This document shows positions 47,736-58,669 of a DNA stretch of 64,000 nt, in pieces. Position numbers and translations under genes: made by a program. The notes beneath the pieces are model-generated. The model was given only the letters and a program-made list of their open reading frames with translations, did no database searches and was not told the DNA's origin. The DNA lies in contig JAQJVL010000706.1 in the NCBI GenBank assembly GCA_035578905.1, positions 361,387 through 425,386 on the forward strand, written 5' to 3'. Within the stretch, counting starts at the first letter, position 1. Every line of letters starts with the position of its first letter. Source of the stretch: Stictocephala bisonia (Eukaryota > Arthropoda > Insecta > Hemiptera > Membracidae).

Positions 47736-48170
47736 TCGGCACTGGTGGCGCAGTGCTGCAACCCAGCTACTTGGGGACAAAGTGTTTGGGATATGTTTCA
47801 TGATCGGTCCTCTTAATACCGACACGGCATCCACTCAATGGTTGCCATCGACTTGGACACTACTAGAGAAGTCTGGGGTGTCCATGTTGGATGGTAGTCA
47901 ATGTTCAGATGTTGTGTAGGGAAGAGAACTGATTGTAAGACTTGTCAGTTAGCTGAAAATCAGACCAACACCACGTGGTACGGATTCCACGTAAAGCTGT
48001 AGGTCCTATAGTTGCCCTGGCTATTGGAATGTTGTCCTTTCTGAGGTAAATCGAACTCAGATAGTAACAATGACTACGTTCGTTCATCTACACTCATCAC
48101 ACTCATTCTCCCCTCATATTCGTCCATATCTAGTCATATACATTCGGCGTCTTAGAAATGAATAATACTA
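47736..48170 (+). repeat. SINE A, head-1 full-length copy
   Basis: TCGGCACTGGTGGCGCAGTG through ACACTACTAGAGAAGTCTGG and CCACGTGGTACGGATTCCAC to CATTCGGCGTCTTAGAAATG, then AATAATA. A 60-codon minus frame inside is a by-product. Confidence 0.85.
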
Positions 48171-49319
48171 TTTTTCAACTATTTTTTTTGTAACAAAGTG
48201 GAAAAAAAAAACAACCTGAGTGAGAGGTAATCAAAAGGTAATGACTCCCTTTGTCATACTTCTATTGAGCCTTTTGACGGTCATAATAAGAAAAAGTAAC
48301 TAAATAAAACATGGCCTCTGTGGAAAAAATGTTTTTAGACTTTAAATATGGAGTCAATTCGAAATATTGAAGCATTATAATTTTTCTCAGTAAAGATTGT
48401 TGTAAGAATGTGAACTGTAACTTCCAATGTAATTCCACTAACAAATTGGACGTATTGTGAACAAACACTCATATATTCACTGCCTTTTCTATATAATATT
48501 AGATGGAGAATCAGTTAGACTCTAAAGAGAATGGAAGTGTATGGTTAATTATAAGAATTCTGAATTATCAGCCAACGTAGTTTAAGCTCTATACTTGCAT
48601 GGATACGTATGTACGTGAATAGTGGGTAACATGAATTAGGGTTCATATATTTGCTTATAATATTGTAAAAGTTAACTAGATGTCTCTATGCATTTTGTTT
48701 GAACATAAAATTTACTTCGTAGCTGATTTGAACTTCCGTTAATATAAACAATAAATTATTTACTTTCTAAAGGCTGCAATACGACCATATTTAAATATAA
48801 CTAAGCCGGACATAGATTGACCTTCATGTGGTATTTAGTGCATATAGGGTATTAAGCAGCCGAGGGGAACGTTCCACTGCTGTGTAGTACAATTTTTATA
48901 ACCGTAGACTCGGCCGTGCAGTACTGACCTAAACAAATGAATGCAATCCAATGAGTCATTCATGCATGGTGTGAGCTAATTTGAGTGAATGTTTGCAAGA
49001 CGCCCTTTACAATGGCACTCTTCCTCGCCCCTCGCCTACTGTCGCTTCCAGAGTCTCCCATTATGAAAATTGAACTATACATTATGTGTGTGACCTTCCG
49101 CCTTCAAACTACCGTCTGTTTTCAACTCCTGCATCAGTGTTATGCTGTAGAAATAGCTGTTTTATTATAAAAGGTTGTTTTAATGCTATTATTTACTGTG
49201 TTATTTTTATTATTCCTTATTGTATGGACACGAACTAGTGGTTTAGTTTCATTACAACAATAACTAGTGGTGTCTTCTTAGTGCTGATAAAACCAACCAA
49301 TGTTCATCTTCACCGATGA
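48171..49319. other. Gap, no supported feature
   Basis: A moderately GC-rich patch lies at 48985-49070. A 61-codon frame there lacks splice or homology support. Confidence 0.4.
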
Positions 49320-49510
49320 CGTAATGGGTGGGGCTTGTACTATGCAGCCAGATCGTAGTCTACCGTCACTCTAGTAACAACGATAAGTTGGGGTGGAACA
49401 GAAATACCTCAGTCCAATAGTGGGGAAGAATAGTTTTCTGTCTTACTTCCACCACTCAGGGCATCTCTATCACATTAGTGCTTTCAGTAGGTCAGAGTAT
49501 TCGAGAATTA
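49320..49510 (+). repeat. Interspersed repeat C copy
   Basis: ATGCAGCCAGATCGTAGTCT, then TCTTACTTCCACCACTCAGG and GCTTTCAGTAGGTCAGAG match the reference copy at 27788-27975. Confidence 0.62.
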
Positions 49511-49936
49511 CAATAAAAAAAATGCCATCAGACCATAATTCACCTAAACGTATATAATTATATTGGTCAATAGAACATGAATAGGTTTGTACAGCAAACA
49601 CTTAGAAGTGTTAATATCACTTTACAAAAAAAATAAAAAAATAAAAAAAATAAAAAAAATAAAAATAAATAAATACAAAAATATAAAATAATAATGAGAA
49701 TCCAGAAAAGTACTGTAATATAGGAATTTAGGAAACTAAACAATGCATACAAAAATCCAAAACAGATTGTCCCAATGAAACAATGTTTGGAAATTGGCGT
49801 CGGCCATTTAGAAACTATTTAGTTTCGGTATTTAGTTTGTTTGCATTATATCTCGTATACACCTAGATATGTATAAACGATTGAAGATCGGACGTTTTAA
49901 ACCTTAGAAATTTGTTTGTTAAACCCAGTAACAATG

Positions 49937-50375
49937 TATTCATTATTAAGACGCCGATCATCAATATATGGGCGAATATGAGAGGCGAATGGAGTGTGAT
50001 GAGTGTACACGAACGAGTGTAGTCATTGTTACTGACTAAAGTCTACTGTTGCTCAGAAAGAGCTATTTATTAATAGCCCAATAGCCAGGGTAACTAAGGG
50101 ACCTACAGCTTAACGTGGAATCCGAATCACGTAGTTAACTGACAAGTCGGATACTCTGTTGTCTTCTCTGCACAACATCTGACCCTTGACTACCATCCAA
50201 CATGGACACCCCAGACTTTTATAGTACAGTCCACGTCGATGGCAACCATTAAACGCACGCCGTGTTGGGTTTAAGACGACCGATCATAGAACTATCGCCT
50301 ACAATTTCTTTAACATTTTCTTTAGCATTTGTCCCCAAGTATCTGGGTTACAGCACTGCGCCACCAGTGTCGACA
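49937..50375 (-). repeat. SINE A, head-1 full-length copy
   Basis: The head (GTCGACACTGGTGGCGCAGT) is at the right end and the tail TATTGATGATCGGCGTCTTA at the left, with the full body between. From 50376 to 50990 I see nothing. Confidence 0.84.
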
Positions 50376-50991
50376 TATGAATATGTCTGAAGATATTAAT
50401 AACATAAGAAAGAAAACATTATTTTCAAATTATTAATTATTTTTAATGTGACTTTAAAATTGCATTATATTCTAGAAACAATTAAACATGAAGTCATAAT
50501 GAATAAATGAAGGTAATACAAATAATAAATAAAAATAATAAAAAAAAAATGAAGGAGAGTTTGATTTTAAGAAAAATGGAGTTTCAACTTGACAAATGCT
50601 AAGGAATTGAATTTACCGCTAGAAGCACCAGCTGTACTACTTTAATGGCGACTAAAACACAAGTTCAATCTTGATCATAGATGTTATTGTTAAGAATATA
50701 ATATGAGAAGGGTTTAAAATCATTTTGGGTGGATGTTCAGTTGTCAGAGGGTTCAAGAGCAGAGTGGTAGGAGAGATGGGGAAGGATGGTCAATACAAGT
50801 TTCAATACTTGGGGTGGACTGGGGTGTCATCACTAATCAGGTGAATGATGGATGACTTTTGTTAGTAATGTCTGTGTTTAAGGTGATGAGAGTTATACCA
50901 TTATTGGTGTTTTAAATGTTTAACGGTCAAAAAACATTGTAGAGACAACAAAATAATGACGATGTAATGAAATAATTACTATAATAGGGCA

Positions 50992-51640
50992 GAATAGAAA
51001 GCGACCTGAGTGCTTGTAGCTAGTGTTCTATTGGCAGAGGAGAAAATTTCCACCGCTGAGCTGCCTTTTTTTCTAGGGATGTGATAAATAAGCTTAAGAA
51101 GCTTAGAAGCAGTAGCTTATTTAAGTAAGCAGCTCAGCTACTAAACAGCTGAGTGAGAATACCTGCTTATCGGTATCAGCTATCCCCGCCCACAGTTACA
51201 GAAAACAGGTTGGTCAACAGCAGTGAACAGTAAGCGCTTTTCTATATTAGTTGCTGTCTGCAGCTCTCTTGCACTGTTGCGAATGCGGAAAAATACGAAC
51301 TGACTGTTTTCCTTTCATGTTATGACCTGCCTCTATAGGGCTGAGTTTTGGTGACATGGTCATGGTATAGACATTGGTCCTTGTCTAGTCTAGTCCCAGA
51401 AAGTCAGAACTGTTGTTGTCTAAGCAGCTGGGTAAGCAATACACAGTCAACAACGGTAAACAGAAACAACGTTCCAATATGTGTGCTGTAGTTGAGCTAA
51501 CTGCTTCTAATAAGCAGCTTAATTAAGCAGCTTAGTGATGGCAACTGCTTTCAGCTAAGCTGCTTCTTTCAAGCAGCAGTTTGGCACATCTCTACTTTTT
51601 TCACGGATGAGAATAACTCCCACCTTCAAGTGTTAAACTT
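50992..51640 (-). repeat. Interspersed repeat H, copy 2, split by hAT element
   Basis: The flanks of the hAT insert (50992-51073 and 51595-51640) together match 28140-28285 in reverse complement: AACACTTGAAGGTGGGAGTT, then GGCAGCTCAGCGG and TCGCTTTCTATTCTGCC. Confidence 0.6.
51074..51594 (+). mobile_element. Non-autonomous hAT element
   Basis: The ends TAGGGATGTGATAAA and (inverted) TAGAGATGTGCCAAA are bordered by 8-bp direct repeats TTTTTTTC (51066-51073) and CTTTTTTC (51595-51602), 7 of 8 identical. Many AAGCAGCT/AGCTGCTT motifs lie near both ends, like the subterminal transposase sites of hAT elements. 521 bp, no transposase. Confidence 0.87.
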
Positions 51641-51710
51641 CTTAAACGATGTCCAGTTAAAAAAATAATAACTTAAATGAATGTATAAGTTTGCTATATT
51701 AATTGTTATT

Positions 51711-52200
51711 TGGGTGATGTTTGCTATTGTTGTGCCATCAGCACGTAGCCTAACACTCTTGGGTGATGTTTGCTATTGTTGTGCCATCAGCACGTAGCCT
51801 AACACTCTTGGGTGATGTTTGCTATTGTTGTGCCATCAGCACGTAGCCAAACACTCTTGGGTGATGTTTGCTATTGTTGTGCCATCAGCACGTAGCCAAA
51901 CACTCTTGGGTGATGTTTGCTATTGTTGTGCCATCAGCACGTAGCCTAACACTCTTGGGTGATGTTTGCTATTGTTGTGCCATCAGCACGTAGCCTAACA
52001 CTCTTGGGTGATGTTTGCTATTGTTGTGCCATCAGCACGTAGCCTAACACTCTTGGGTGATGTTTGCTATTGTTGTGCCATCAGCACGTAGCCTAACACT
52101 CTTGGGTGATGTTTGCTATTGTTGTGCCATCAGCACGTAGCCTAACACTCTTGGGTGATGTTTGCTATTGTTGTGCCATCAGCACGTAGTCTAACACTCT
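51711..52200 (+). repeat. 49-bp tandem array, 10 units, derived from repeat C
   Basis: Ten units start TGGGTGATGTTTGCTATTGT, at exact 49-bp spacing, with only a few base changes (CCTAAC/CCAAAC/TCTAAC). The array runs directly into a repeat C body at 52200, and the unit's GTGCCATCAGCACGTAGTCT aligns with the first block of repeat C. Confidence 0.95.
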
Positions 52201-52310
52201 GGTTGCCATGACAATTTTTAAATGGAATTACACGGTGGGGCAAGAATAATTCTCTATCTCACTTGCACCACTTTTTGACATCCCACTCGCATCAGTGTGT
52301 TAGATTCGTT
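52200..52310 (+). repeat. Interspersed repeat C copy, downstream of its array
   Basis: GCCATGACAATTTTTAAATG, then TATCTCACTTGCACCACTTT and CGCATCAGTG match the 27.8-kb copy. Confidence 0.75.
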
Positions 52311-52339
52311 TTTTAAGCGGCATATGTATAATTTACAGC

Positions 52340-52510
52340 CTTACGAAGGAAAATTACGGTAGCTGAGGCCTCGGAATGCGGAGGGCAAGGTCCAAGGTTC
52401 GAATATCCAACTTAGCTAACGGTTGGTACTTTACCTCAGGGCCATGTGATCTGGTGAGTGAAGTAAAAAAAGGGAAAAAGCGTTTTTGTCTCTTAAAGAG
52501 CTCATAATTT
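52340..52510 (+). repeat. tRNA-type SINE D, source of the 67-bp satellite
   Basis: GGTAGCTGAGGCCTCGG (A-box region) is followed by AAGGTTCGAATATCC (B box), then CTTAGCTAACGGTTGGTACT and GTGATCTGGTGAGTGAAG. The last two blocks are the two edges of the satellite at 32.2-33.9 kb. Confidence 0.75.
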
Positions 52511-52835
52511 GGGACATTTTCCAGGGGAAGATTAAACAAAGAATGTGTTATAACTAGAATTTCTTAATTTGTAGTAAGAAGCAAATATAAAGCACAGCAA
52601 ATGAACCTAACGTAAGCTACACGTAGGATATTATATGATCCATTAGAACAGGCAGAAACATTAACATGAATTGTTAAGTCTTGGGTAATATTAACTATAC
52701 ATTAACAAACAAATAAAATGTATGAATTACAATTCTATTTAAACATAAATTGTTCGAATAAATTTAACAGTTTATAGATGTTTCAGGGCTACTGTTGTTT
52801 AGTTAAGAACTTCACATTAAAATGGTACTTCCCAT

Positions 52836-53826
52836 TCGTAATGATAACACTTCACCTTCATCTGTTATTTAGTAAAGACAACACTTCATCTTCGTCTGTT
52901 ATTTCGTAAAACAACACTTCACCTTCGTCTGTTATTTCGTAAAGACAACACTTCATCTTCGTCTGTTATTTCGTAAAGACAACACTTCATCTTCGTCTGT
53001 TATTTCGTAACGACAACACTTCACCTTCGTCTGTTATTTCGTAATGACAACACTTCACCTTCGTCTGTTATTTCGTAATGACAAGACTTCACCTTCGTCT
53101 GTTATTTCGTAATGACAACACTCCACCTTCGTCTGTTATTTCGTAATGACAACACTTCACCTTCGTCTGTTATTTCGTAATGACAACACTCCACCTTCGT
53201 CTGTTATTTCGTAATGACAACACTTCACCTTACTCTGTTATATCGTAATGACAACACTTCACCTTCATCTGTTATTTAGTAATGACAACACTTCACCTTC
53301 GTCTGTTATTTCGTAATGACAACACTCCACCTTCGTCTGTTATTTCGTAATGACAACACTTCACCTTCGTCTGTTATATCGTAATGACAACACTTCACCT
53401 TCATCTGTTATTTAGTAATGACAACACTTCACCTTCGTCTGTTATTTCGTAATGACAACACTTCACCTTCATCTGTTATTTAGTAAAGACAACACTTCAT
53501 CTTCGTCTGTTATTTCGTAAGACAACACTTCACCTTCGTCTGTTATTTCGTAAAGACAACACTTCACCTTCGTCTGTTATTTCGTAATGACAACACTTCA
53601 CCTTCGTCTGTTATTTCGTAATGACAACACTCCACCTTCGTCGGTTATTTCGTAATGAAAACACTCCACCTTCGTCTGTTATTTCGTAATGACAACACTT
53701 CACCTTCGTCTGTTATTTCGTAATGACAACACTTCACCTTCGTCTGTTATTTCGTAACGACAACACTTTACCTTCGTCTGTTATTTCGTAATGACAACAC
53801 TTCACCTTCATCTATTATTTCGTAAT
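52836..53826 (+). repeat. 34-bp tandem array, about 29 units
   Basis: The consensus is AATGACAACACTTCACCTTC plus GTCTGTTATTTCGT. Variants (AAAGAC, TTCATCTTC, TTTAGT, TCCACC) recur in blocks, which suggests higher-order duplication. A 36-A run follows at 53848. Confidence 0.95.
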
Positions 53827-53845
53827 AATTACATAATTACCAAAC

Positions 53846-53886
<41 letters not shown>

Positions 53887-54164
53887 AACTAAATCTAACC
53901 TAAAATATGTCAACAATTTAAATGAACATTTAAGAAACATAAATATTTCATCAATCTTCCAGAAATTTGGACATAAAAAAATAAATGATTCATTATAATT
54001 GTCCTTTGAAATGTTTTTATTTATTTTCGTTTTCTTTAGACGTCGATGATTTGTATGAGTTCACCTGAGCGTGTCTTCGTTATCCTCGACAGTATAGTAA
54101 GGTGAGCAGGTACTCCCACCCACGATACGTTCACGAGATCCTGAGGGTGAAGTCTTGTCTTAAA

Positions 54165-54272
54165 CAAAGAACACTTTTGTTGGCCAAGAACGCCTGCCAC
54201 TGTGGAATGCAATATAGATACAGCCTTCAAATTGCCTAAGCAGAGACTGCACGGCGCTCCAGTTAAACTAAT
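54165..54272 (-). repeat. Interspersed repeat I, copy 2
   Basis: Partner of 27395-27500. The frame 54290-54036 (minus) is open through the repeat and 130 bp beyond (LSKISLTGAPCSLCLGNLKA, then VNVSWVGVPAHLTILSRITK). The family is unrecognised; possibly transposon coding DNA. Confidence 0.65.
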
Positions 54273-55044
54273 TTTGGATAGGCGTAACACAAGGACATTT
54301 CACATCTTCCAACCACATTTTTATTAAAAACATATGAGCTTTAAGTTAATTTATAATTTTTCTGAATATATCTGATACATATCCTCATCACTAGGTTAAA
54401 CATAAATAGTATTATATCAGATTAACTGCAATATACATTTGTATTATTTTGTTAAATAAATTATAGTGACTCGTCCTGACGCACAGGCTTGCCTTTGTGA
54501 CGATAATATTTACGTAATAAAAGCTCATGGTACTCACATACTCTCTTTATTTAAATAATTTATTTTTATTTTGCACTGTTATAAGAATATTGTCTTTTTA
54601 AATGATTTTTTCAATACAATAGTCAATAACTAACGAGTTATTTCCTTTAATATAGGATATATATTTTTGTTATTTTCTTATAATACTGTAATTATTTTAC
54701 ACATTTTTATGTTAAGCACCTTTTTTGAGTTTATCTGGCTGACTAAGACATATTATATAATGTTTATTTGTTTAGTTTTACACACATGCATAAACCCTAT
54801 GTAAAAAATTTTCCGCTATATTAAATGCTTAACTTATATAAATTTAAAAAGGGAAATAAATTGGTTTTTATTTGGTTTTCTTTCTTGTATTTTTGGTTAT
54901 TACTGTTTTGTTTTTCATATAATTATTTTGTATATTTTGCTATTATTTGTTTGTTGTTTTTCATACATTTAATTAGGAAATATTTAAAATTCAAACCAAA
55001 CTATGTTTATAAGATGAAGTATAGGAAATAAATAGCTACCACTA

Positions 55045-55150
55045 CTTTGGTTAGGTTCTGTTAGGTGTGTTTAGGTTATGTTAGGTTTAGTTAGGTTATG
55101 TTATGTTTGGTTTGGTTAGGTTAAGTTAACCTTAGTTATGGTTATGGTTG
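55045..55150 (+). repeat. Degenerate GGTTAGGTT-type tract
   Basis: Imperfect repeats of GTTAGGTT/GTTATGTT. The arthropod telomere unit is TTAGG, but spacing here is irregular. The rest of 53884-55324 shows nothing else except repeat I and AT-rich DNA. Confidence 0.6.
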
Positions 55151-55324
55151 TGAACTAACGGAAAAGATCCCTGATTCTGTTAATATATAGCACAACAGAT
55201 AAACATTTTAAAACTATATAAATCAATTTCTAAGACAGTTATATTTTTAGAGAGAACACGGATCTAATTAAATAAATATTGAAAAACATAAACACAAGAT
55301 GCAGAGAACAGTAATTATAAATGT

Positions 55325-55525
55325 AGGGGCATTCTTTGACGTCCAATCTGCTACGGGACATAATCACCCATACGAAAGGGACATGCTTATGAGAGGGGTT
55401 GAAGTATAACGTCCCAAAGTTCCTTTTACTTTGACGACTGTTATCTTGTCAGAAACAAGCAAGGACGTCTTCTGACTTAAGTCAAGATTATGGGGGCATG
55501 TATTTGGTCAAACATGCAAAGGAAG
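55325..55525 (-). repeat. Interspersed repeat D, copy 2
   Basis: The reverse complement matches 26100-26292 over about 190 bp (ACAAGATAACAGTCGTCAAA, AAAGGAACTTTGGGACG, GGGTGATTATGTCCCGTAGC). Confidence 0.75.
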
Positions 55526-56252
55526 CTGATTCTTAAATGATACAAAGCCATTTCTATATAAGCATGTAAGGAATGCTTTAAGAGTACCAGAATTTTATCT
55601 AGTTTTTACTGTGCATAAAGTTTACACCTTTATTACAAAAAAATCTGTTATGTTTTGCATTTATATTTTAATACGTGATTGATATGAATGATTTCTGTAA
55701 GTTTCAAAAATTTAAGAATTTTAACTGTTCAAGAAAAAAATGTGTTACCAATTTCCTGAAGTAACGTTTCCTTGGCTTCCAGAGGTCGTAAAATTAATTA
55801 CTTGGTCTTGTTGTAAGCCTTATCCAAGTATAATTACGATACATTACTTTCATATGCGCAAGTAAATGCAGTCCTTTTAAATTTATAACTTTTAAGTGAT
55901 TTTTCATTGATTTAAATCAGTTTAGAATAACTTAATATAGTAACGAATGCAAAAGTAATGTATCTTATCTATAAATATAGATTTTGATAGGCCTCTTAGT
56001 TTCTTAGTAAATTAAAAAAAATAAAAAAATAATGTTTATGTTACGTTTAAAACAATTTGAATAATTTAATACGGTAATGAAAATTACAAATTTTTTATTT
56101 AATCGAGCTACAGTGATTTTGTTTATTTTGATCTATGTAATGGATGCAAAAATTACTATTATGTTCAGTGACATGTTTAAATGTACATATATAATAAAGT
56201 TATAATATAAAATAACAATTGAGCACCCTTAAACATTTTATTAAATTAACAC

Positions 56253-56283
56253 AGACCGGTTTCGGCAATTATGCCATCTTCAT
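56253..56283 (-). ncRNA. Hammerhead-ribozyme-like core, copy 1
   Basis: The minus strand reads ATGAAGATGGCATAATTGCC then GAAACCGGTC. The order matches the hammerhead layout: UGAAGA, stem II (GGC/GCC), GAAA, and a short palindromic stem III ending UC. The C of CUGANGA is replaced by A, so this copy may be inactive. Flanks AACAC/GTGTT could form an outer stem I. Confidence 0.4.
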
Positions 56284-56353
56284 AGGTGTTTAGTTTTTAA
56301 AACTGTTACAAAACAAATAAAATGAAATAAACAATTATTATAAAGAAAACATA

Positions 56354-56373
56354 TATGCAGGGGTGTCCCCTAG
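56354..56373 (+). mobile_element. Helitron-like 3' terminus
   Basis: GCAGGGGTGTCCCCTAGTA is identical to the end of the Helitron at 57617-57635. The terminal hairpin upstream is lost or altered. Confidence 0.55.
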
Positions 56374-56624
56374 TAGATTGTATACACGCAATGTTTTAAT
56401 TTAATAAAATACAACACGAAATCCTGTCCAGTTTAATTTTATTGAATTTACACGAGTTAATTTAATCTTATTTTATCCATTTATCCACATATTTAAACTT
56501 TTACAACAATACTATCAAATTTATCTTACTCTTTCCACATTTTAAACTAGACAAAATAAACGAATTTCATTTAAAGGATGCTCCACATTTTTTGTATGTC
56601 AGTTTACTGATTCTATTGTTATTT

Positions 56625-56785
56625 ACTAATTGCAATCAAAGTCCCTTGATGAACTGAAGGATATTGGCGCATCAGCACTAATTTACATCTCATGCATTGC
56701 TGACCGATGTTTGCTGATGTGGTGTTGGTTCACCAGATAGACACTGCACTCTCTACATCACAGTTCTTAATTGTCCTACAGAAAT
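56625..56785 (-). repeat. Interspersed repeat F, copy 2
   Basis: Inverted partner of 24797-24985. Confidence 0.7.
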
Positions 56786-57129
56786 AATGTGATGGTTTAT
56801 TTTACACCTAACATTGGATAAAATCATTAAATAATGAACTAAAGTAATCAAAATGCTCCATTTCCTACTTGTATTATTAATTTCATTCCAATGATCTCGT
56901 ATTTCATTATTTTTAGAAAGTCACAGTAAAACACGTGTAAATGTAAAATTATGAGTTTATGAACTATATAACAAATATTACTGAGTTCAATGTTCATATT
57001 TGTTATAGAACAAATATAAATTATTTCTGTGATGCTTCCAGTTAAAGTTAAAGTTTTCACAAACCTTGAAATCATACAATTCTTGGATATCGAGGCATTT
57101 TGAATAAAATATATAAAAATGTTAGTAAA

Positions 57130-57381
57130 CAATTTATATATATAAGCCAACTACTACTCACACACTGACTGACTGATCACAAAATCTCAAAAATCACAGA
57201 ACGGATTTTTCTAAATTACATTCCTAAGGAGTACAAACAGCCCCTCAACGTTTCCTTCTTCCATAAAAATAACAACATTGGGTTGATTTTAATAAATTAA
57301 TAACAGCTGTTTTGTAAATAAGTAAACATGTTTATTTTATATATTTGACCCTATTGATGCTTTAAGAATGTAATCTTCAGC

Positions 57382-57416
<35 letters not shown>

Positions 57417-57633
57417 ACAAATGAAATAAACACGTTTGAACTAGGTTAAGTAATACCCTATACTAATAGTGTGAGTGAAATACTGTAAATATACTTAATA
57501 TTGTAATTTTACGTTAAATAGATAATATACTATTATTTCAGATCAAAGTCGCATGCTTAGGCCGAAGGCCGAGGTGTATCGAGCGCAGCGAGAGTCGGGG
57601 TTGGCACGCGAAACGTGCAGGGGTGTCCCCTAG
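57130..57633 (+). mobile_element. Non-autonomous Helitron
   Basis: The left end has CACTGACTGACTGATCAC, then ATCTCAAAAATCACAGAACG, a pattern seen at arthropod Helitron 5' ends. The right end has GGCCGAAGGCCGAGG, GGCACG/CGTGC hairpin arms, and CTAG followed by T, about 11 bases after the hairpin. No Rep/helicase. An A30 run (57386-57415) lies inside. The exact 5' TC is not clear. Confidence 0.78.
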
Positions 57634-58162
57634 TAATTCATAATTAGCATGTGATTTACTTTCTATGGTCCTTAATTATTAACTTGCATAGCTGTTATTT
57701 TATATTTTTCTTGAAATAAATATAAAAGGATTTTTTTGCAATATTTATCTCATAATTTTGTATAGTTTTACAGGGCGTTTATTTTAAAACGCACCCCAAG
57801 ATTTGAAATAAAAATGACAAACAAAACATCCATAACACATTTAATTATAATTAACATCTATTACTACTATTTACATTATTTTAATGACATACAGTTTTAA
57901 AACAAACGATTTTGTTTTAAAATATTCCTCCACAATAAGCACTCTGTGGTCTTTTCTCAAAACTATGTTTCTAACCTCAACTTGATAACATTGCACGAAA
58001 TCCAAATAAAGTGAACTACACTGTAAATCAGCTGATAGCCAAGGAAGGAGAAGAACTAGGGCTACCAACCTATGAACTTGTGATTATCTTAAACCTACAT
58101 TTTATGTAAATTAAATGATAAATATAATAAAGTACCCTTTTATTCATTTTTTATAAAAATAT

Positions 58163-58194
58163 ATTACCAGTTTCGGCTCTTAGGCCATCTTCAG
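58163..58194 (-). ncRNA. Hammerhead-ribozyme-like core, copy 2
   Basis: The minus strand has CTGAAGA, stem II GGC(CTAAGA)GCC, GAAA, then CTGGTAA. All conserved core positions of CUGANGA...GAAA...UH are present. Stem III would be ACUGGU without a loop, so it could close only as a dimer. Stem I is weak. Confidence 0.45.
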
Positions 58195-58493
58195 ATAGTA
58201 AATAATATAACCTAAAATAAATTAACAAATTATAAAAATAAAAATAAAACAGATGAAAATAACATAACATATGATTAATTTAGTGTGTAAGTAAGTAAGA
58301 ACATATTAAATACACAAATTAACATGAACAATCCTATATACGAAAAAATAAGAGAAGTTAAAAAACATAAGAATCAAAAAAGTAAAATTCAACTTACCCA
58401 CACACTAAATTAATCATATGTTATGTTATTTTCATCTGTTTTATTTTTATTTTTATAATTTGTTAATTTATTTTAGGTTATATTATTTACTAT

Positions 58494-58524
58494 CTTAAGA
58501 TGGCCTAAGAGCCGAAACCGGTAA
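58494..58524 (+). ncRNA. Hammerhead-ribozyme-like core, copy 3
   Basis: As copy 2 on the opposite arm, but CTTAAGA replaces CTGAAGA, so an invariant G is lost. ACCGGT is a perfect palindrome at the stem III site. Confidence 0.4.
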
Positions 58525-58669
58525 TATATTTTTATAAAAAATGAATAAAAGGGTACTTTATTATATTTATCATTTAATTTATTAAAATAGTAGCCCTAAC
58601 GTGAACTAGTTTATACATTTACATTTTATGTATTTGTAAATAGGGTTGCGTTTTAAAAGAAACACCCTG

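Larger units (their letters stand above)
58108..58580. mobile_element. Palindromic insert with opposed hammerhead-like cores
   Basis: Arms of about 186 bp (58108-58293 and 58393-58580) are nearly perfect reverse complements around a loop of about 100 bp. Each arm carries GATGGCCTAAGAGCCGAAAC, pointing outward. The arms also share GAATAAAAGGGTACTTTATT. The insert lies in family G copy 2. Penelope-like elements can carry hammerhead motifs in terminal repeats; assignment to that group is inference. Confidence 0.8.
57771..58669 (+). mobile_element. TIR element family G, copy 2, with nested palindrome
   Basis: The ends CAGGGCGTTTATTTTAAAAC and GTTGCGTTTTAAAAGAAACA then CCCTG match copy 1 (28925-29469). 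TA is intact on the left and lost on the right. A palindromic element occupies 58108-58580. Without it the two copies are of similar length. Confidence 0.85.

Noticed and set aside
49567..49752. 61-codon Phe/Leu-rich minus-strand frame
   Set aside because: Product of an (A)nT low-complexity tract read in reverse.
55045..55150. Interstitial telomere array (TTAGG)n
   Set aside because: Spacing is irregular and units are GTTAGGTT/GTTATGTT mixtures. Listed only as a degenerate tract.
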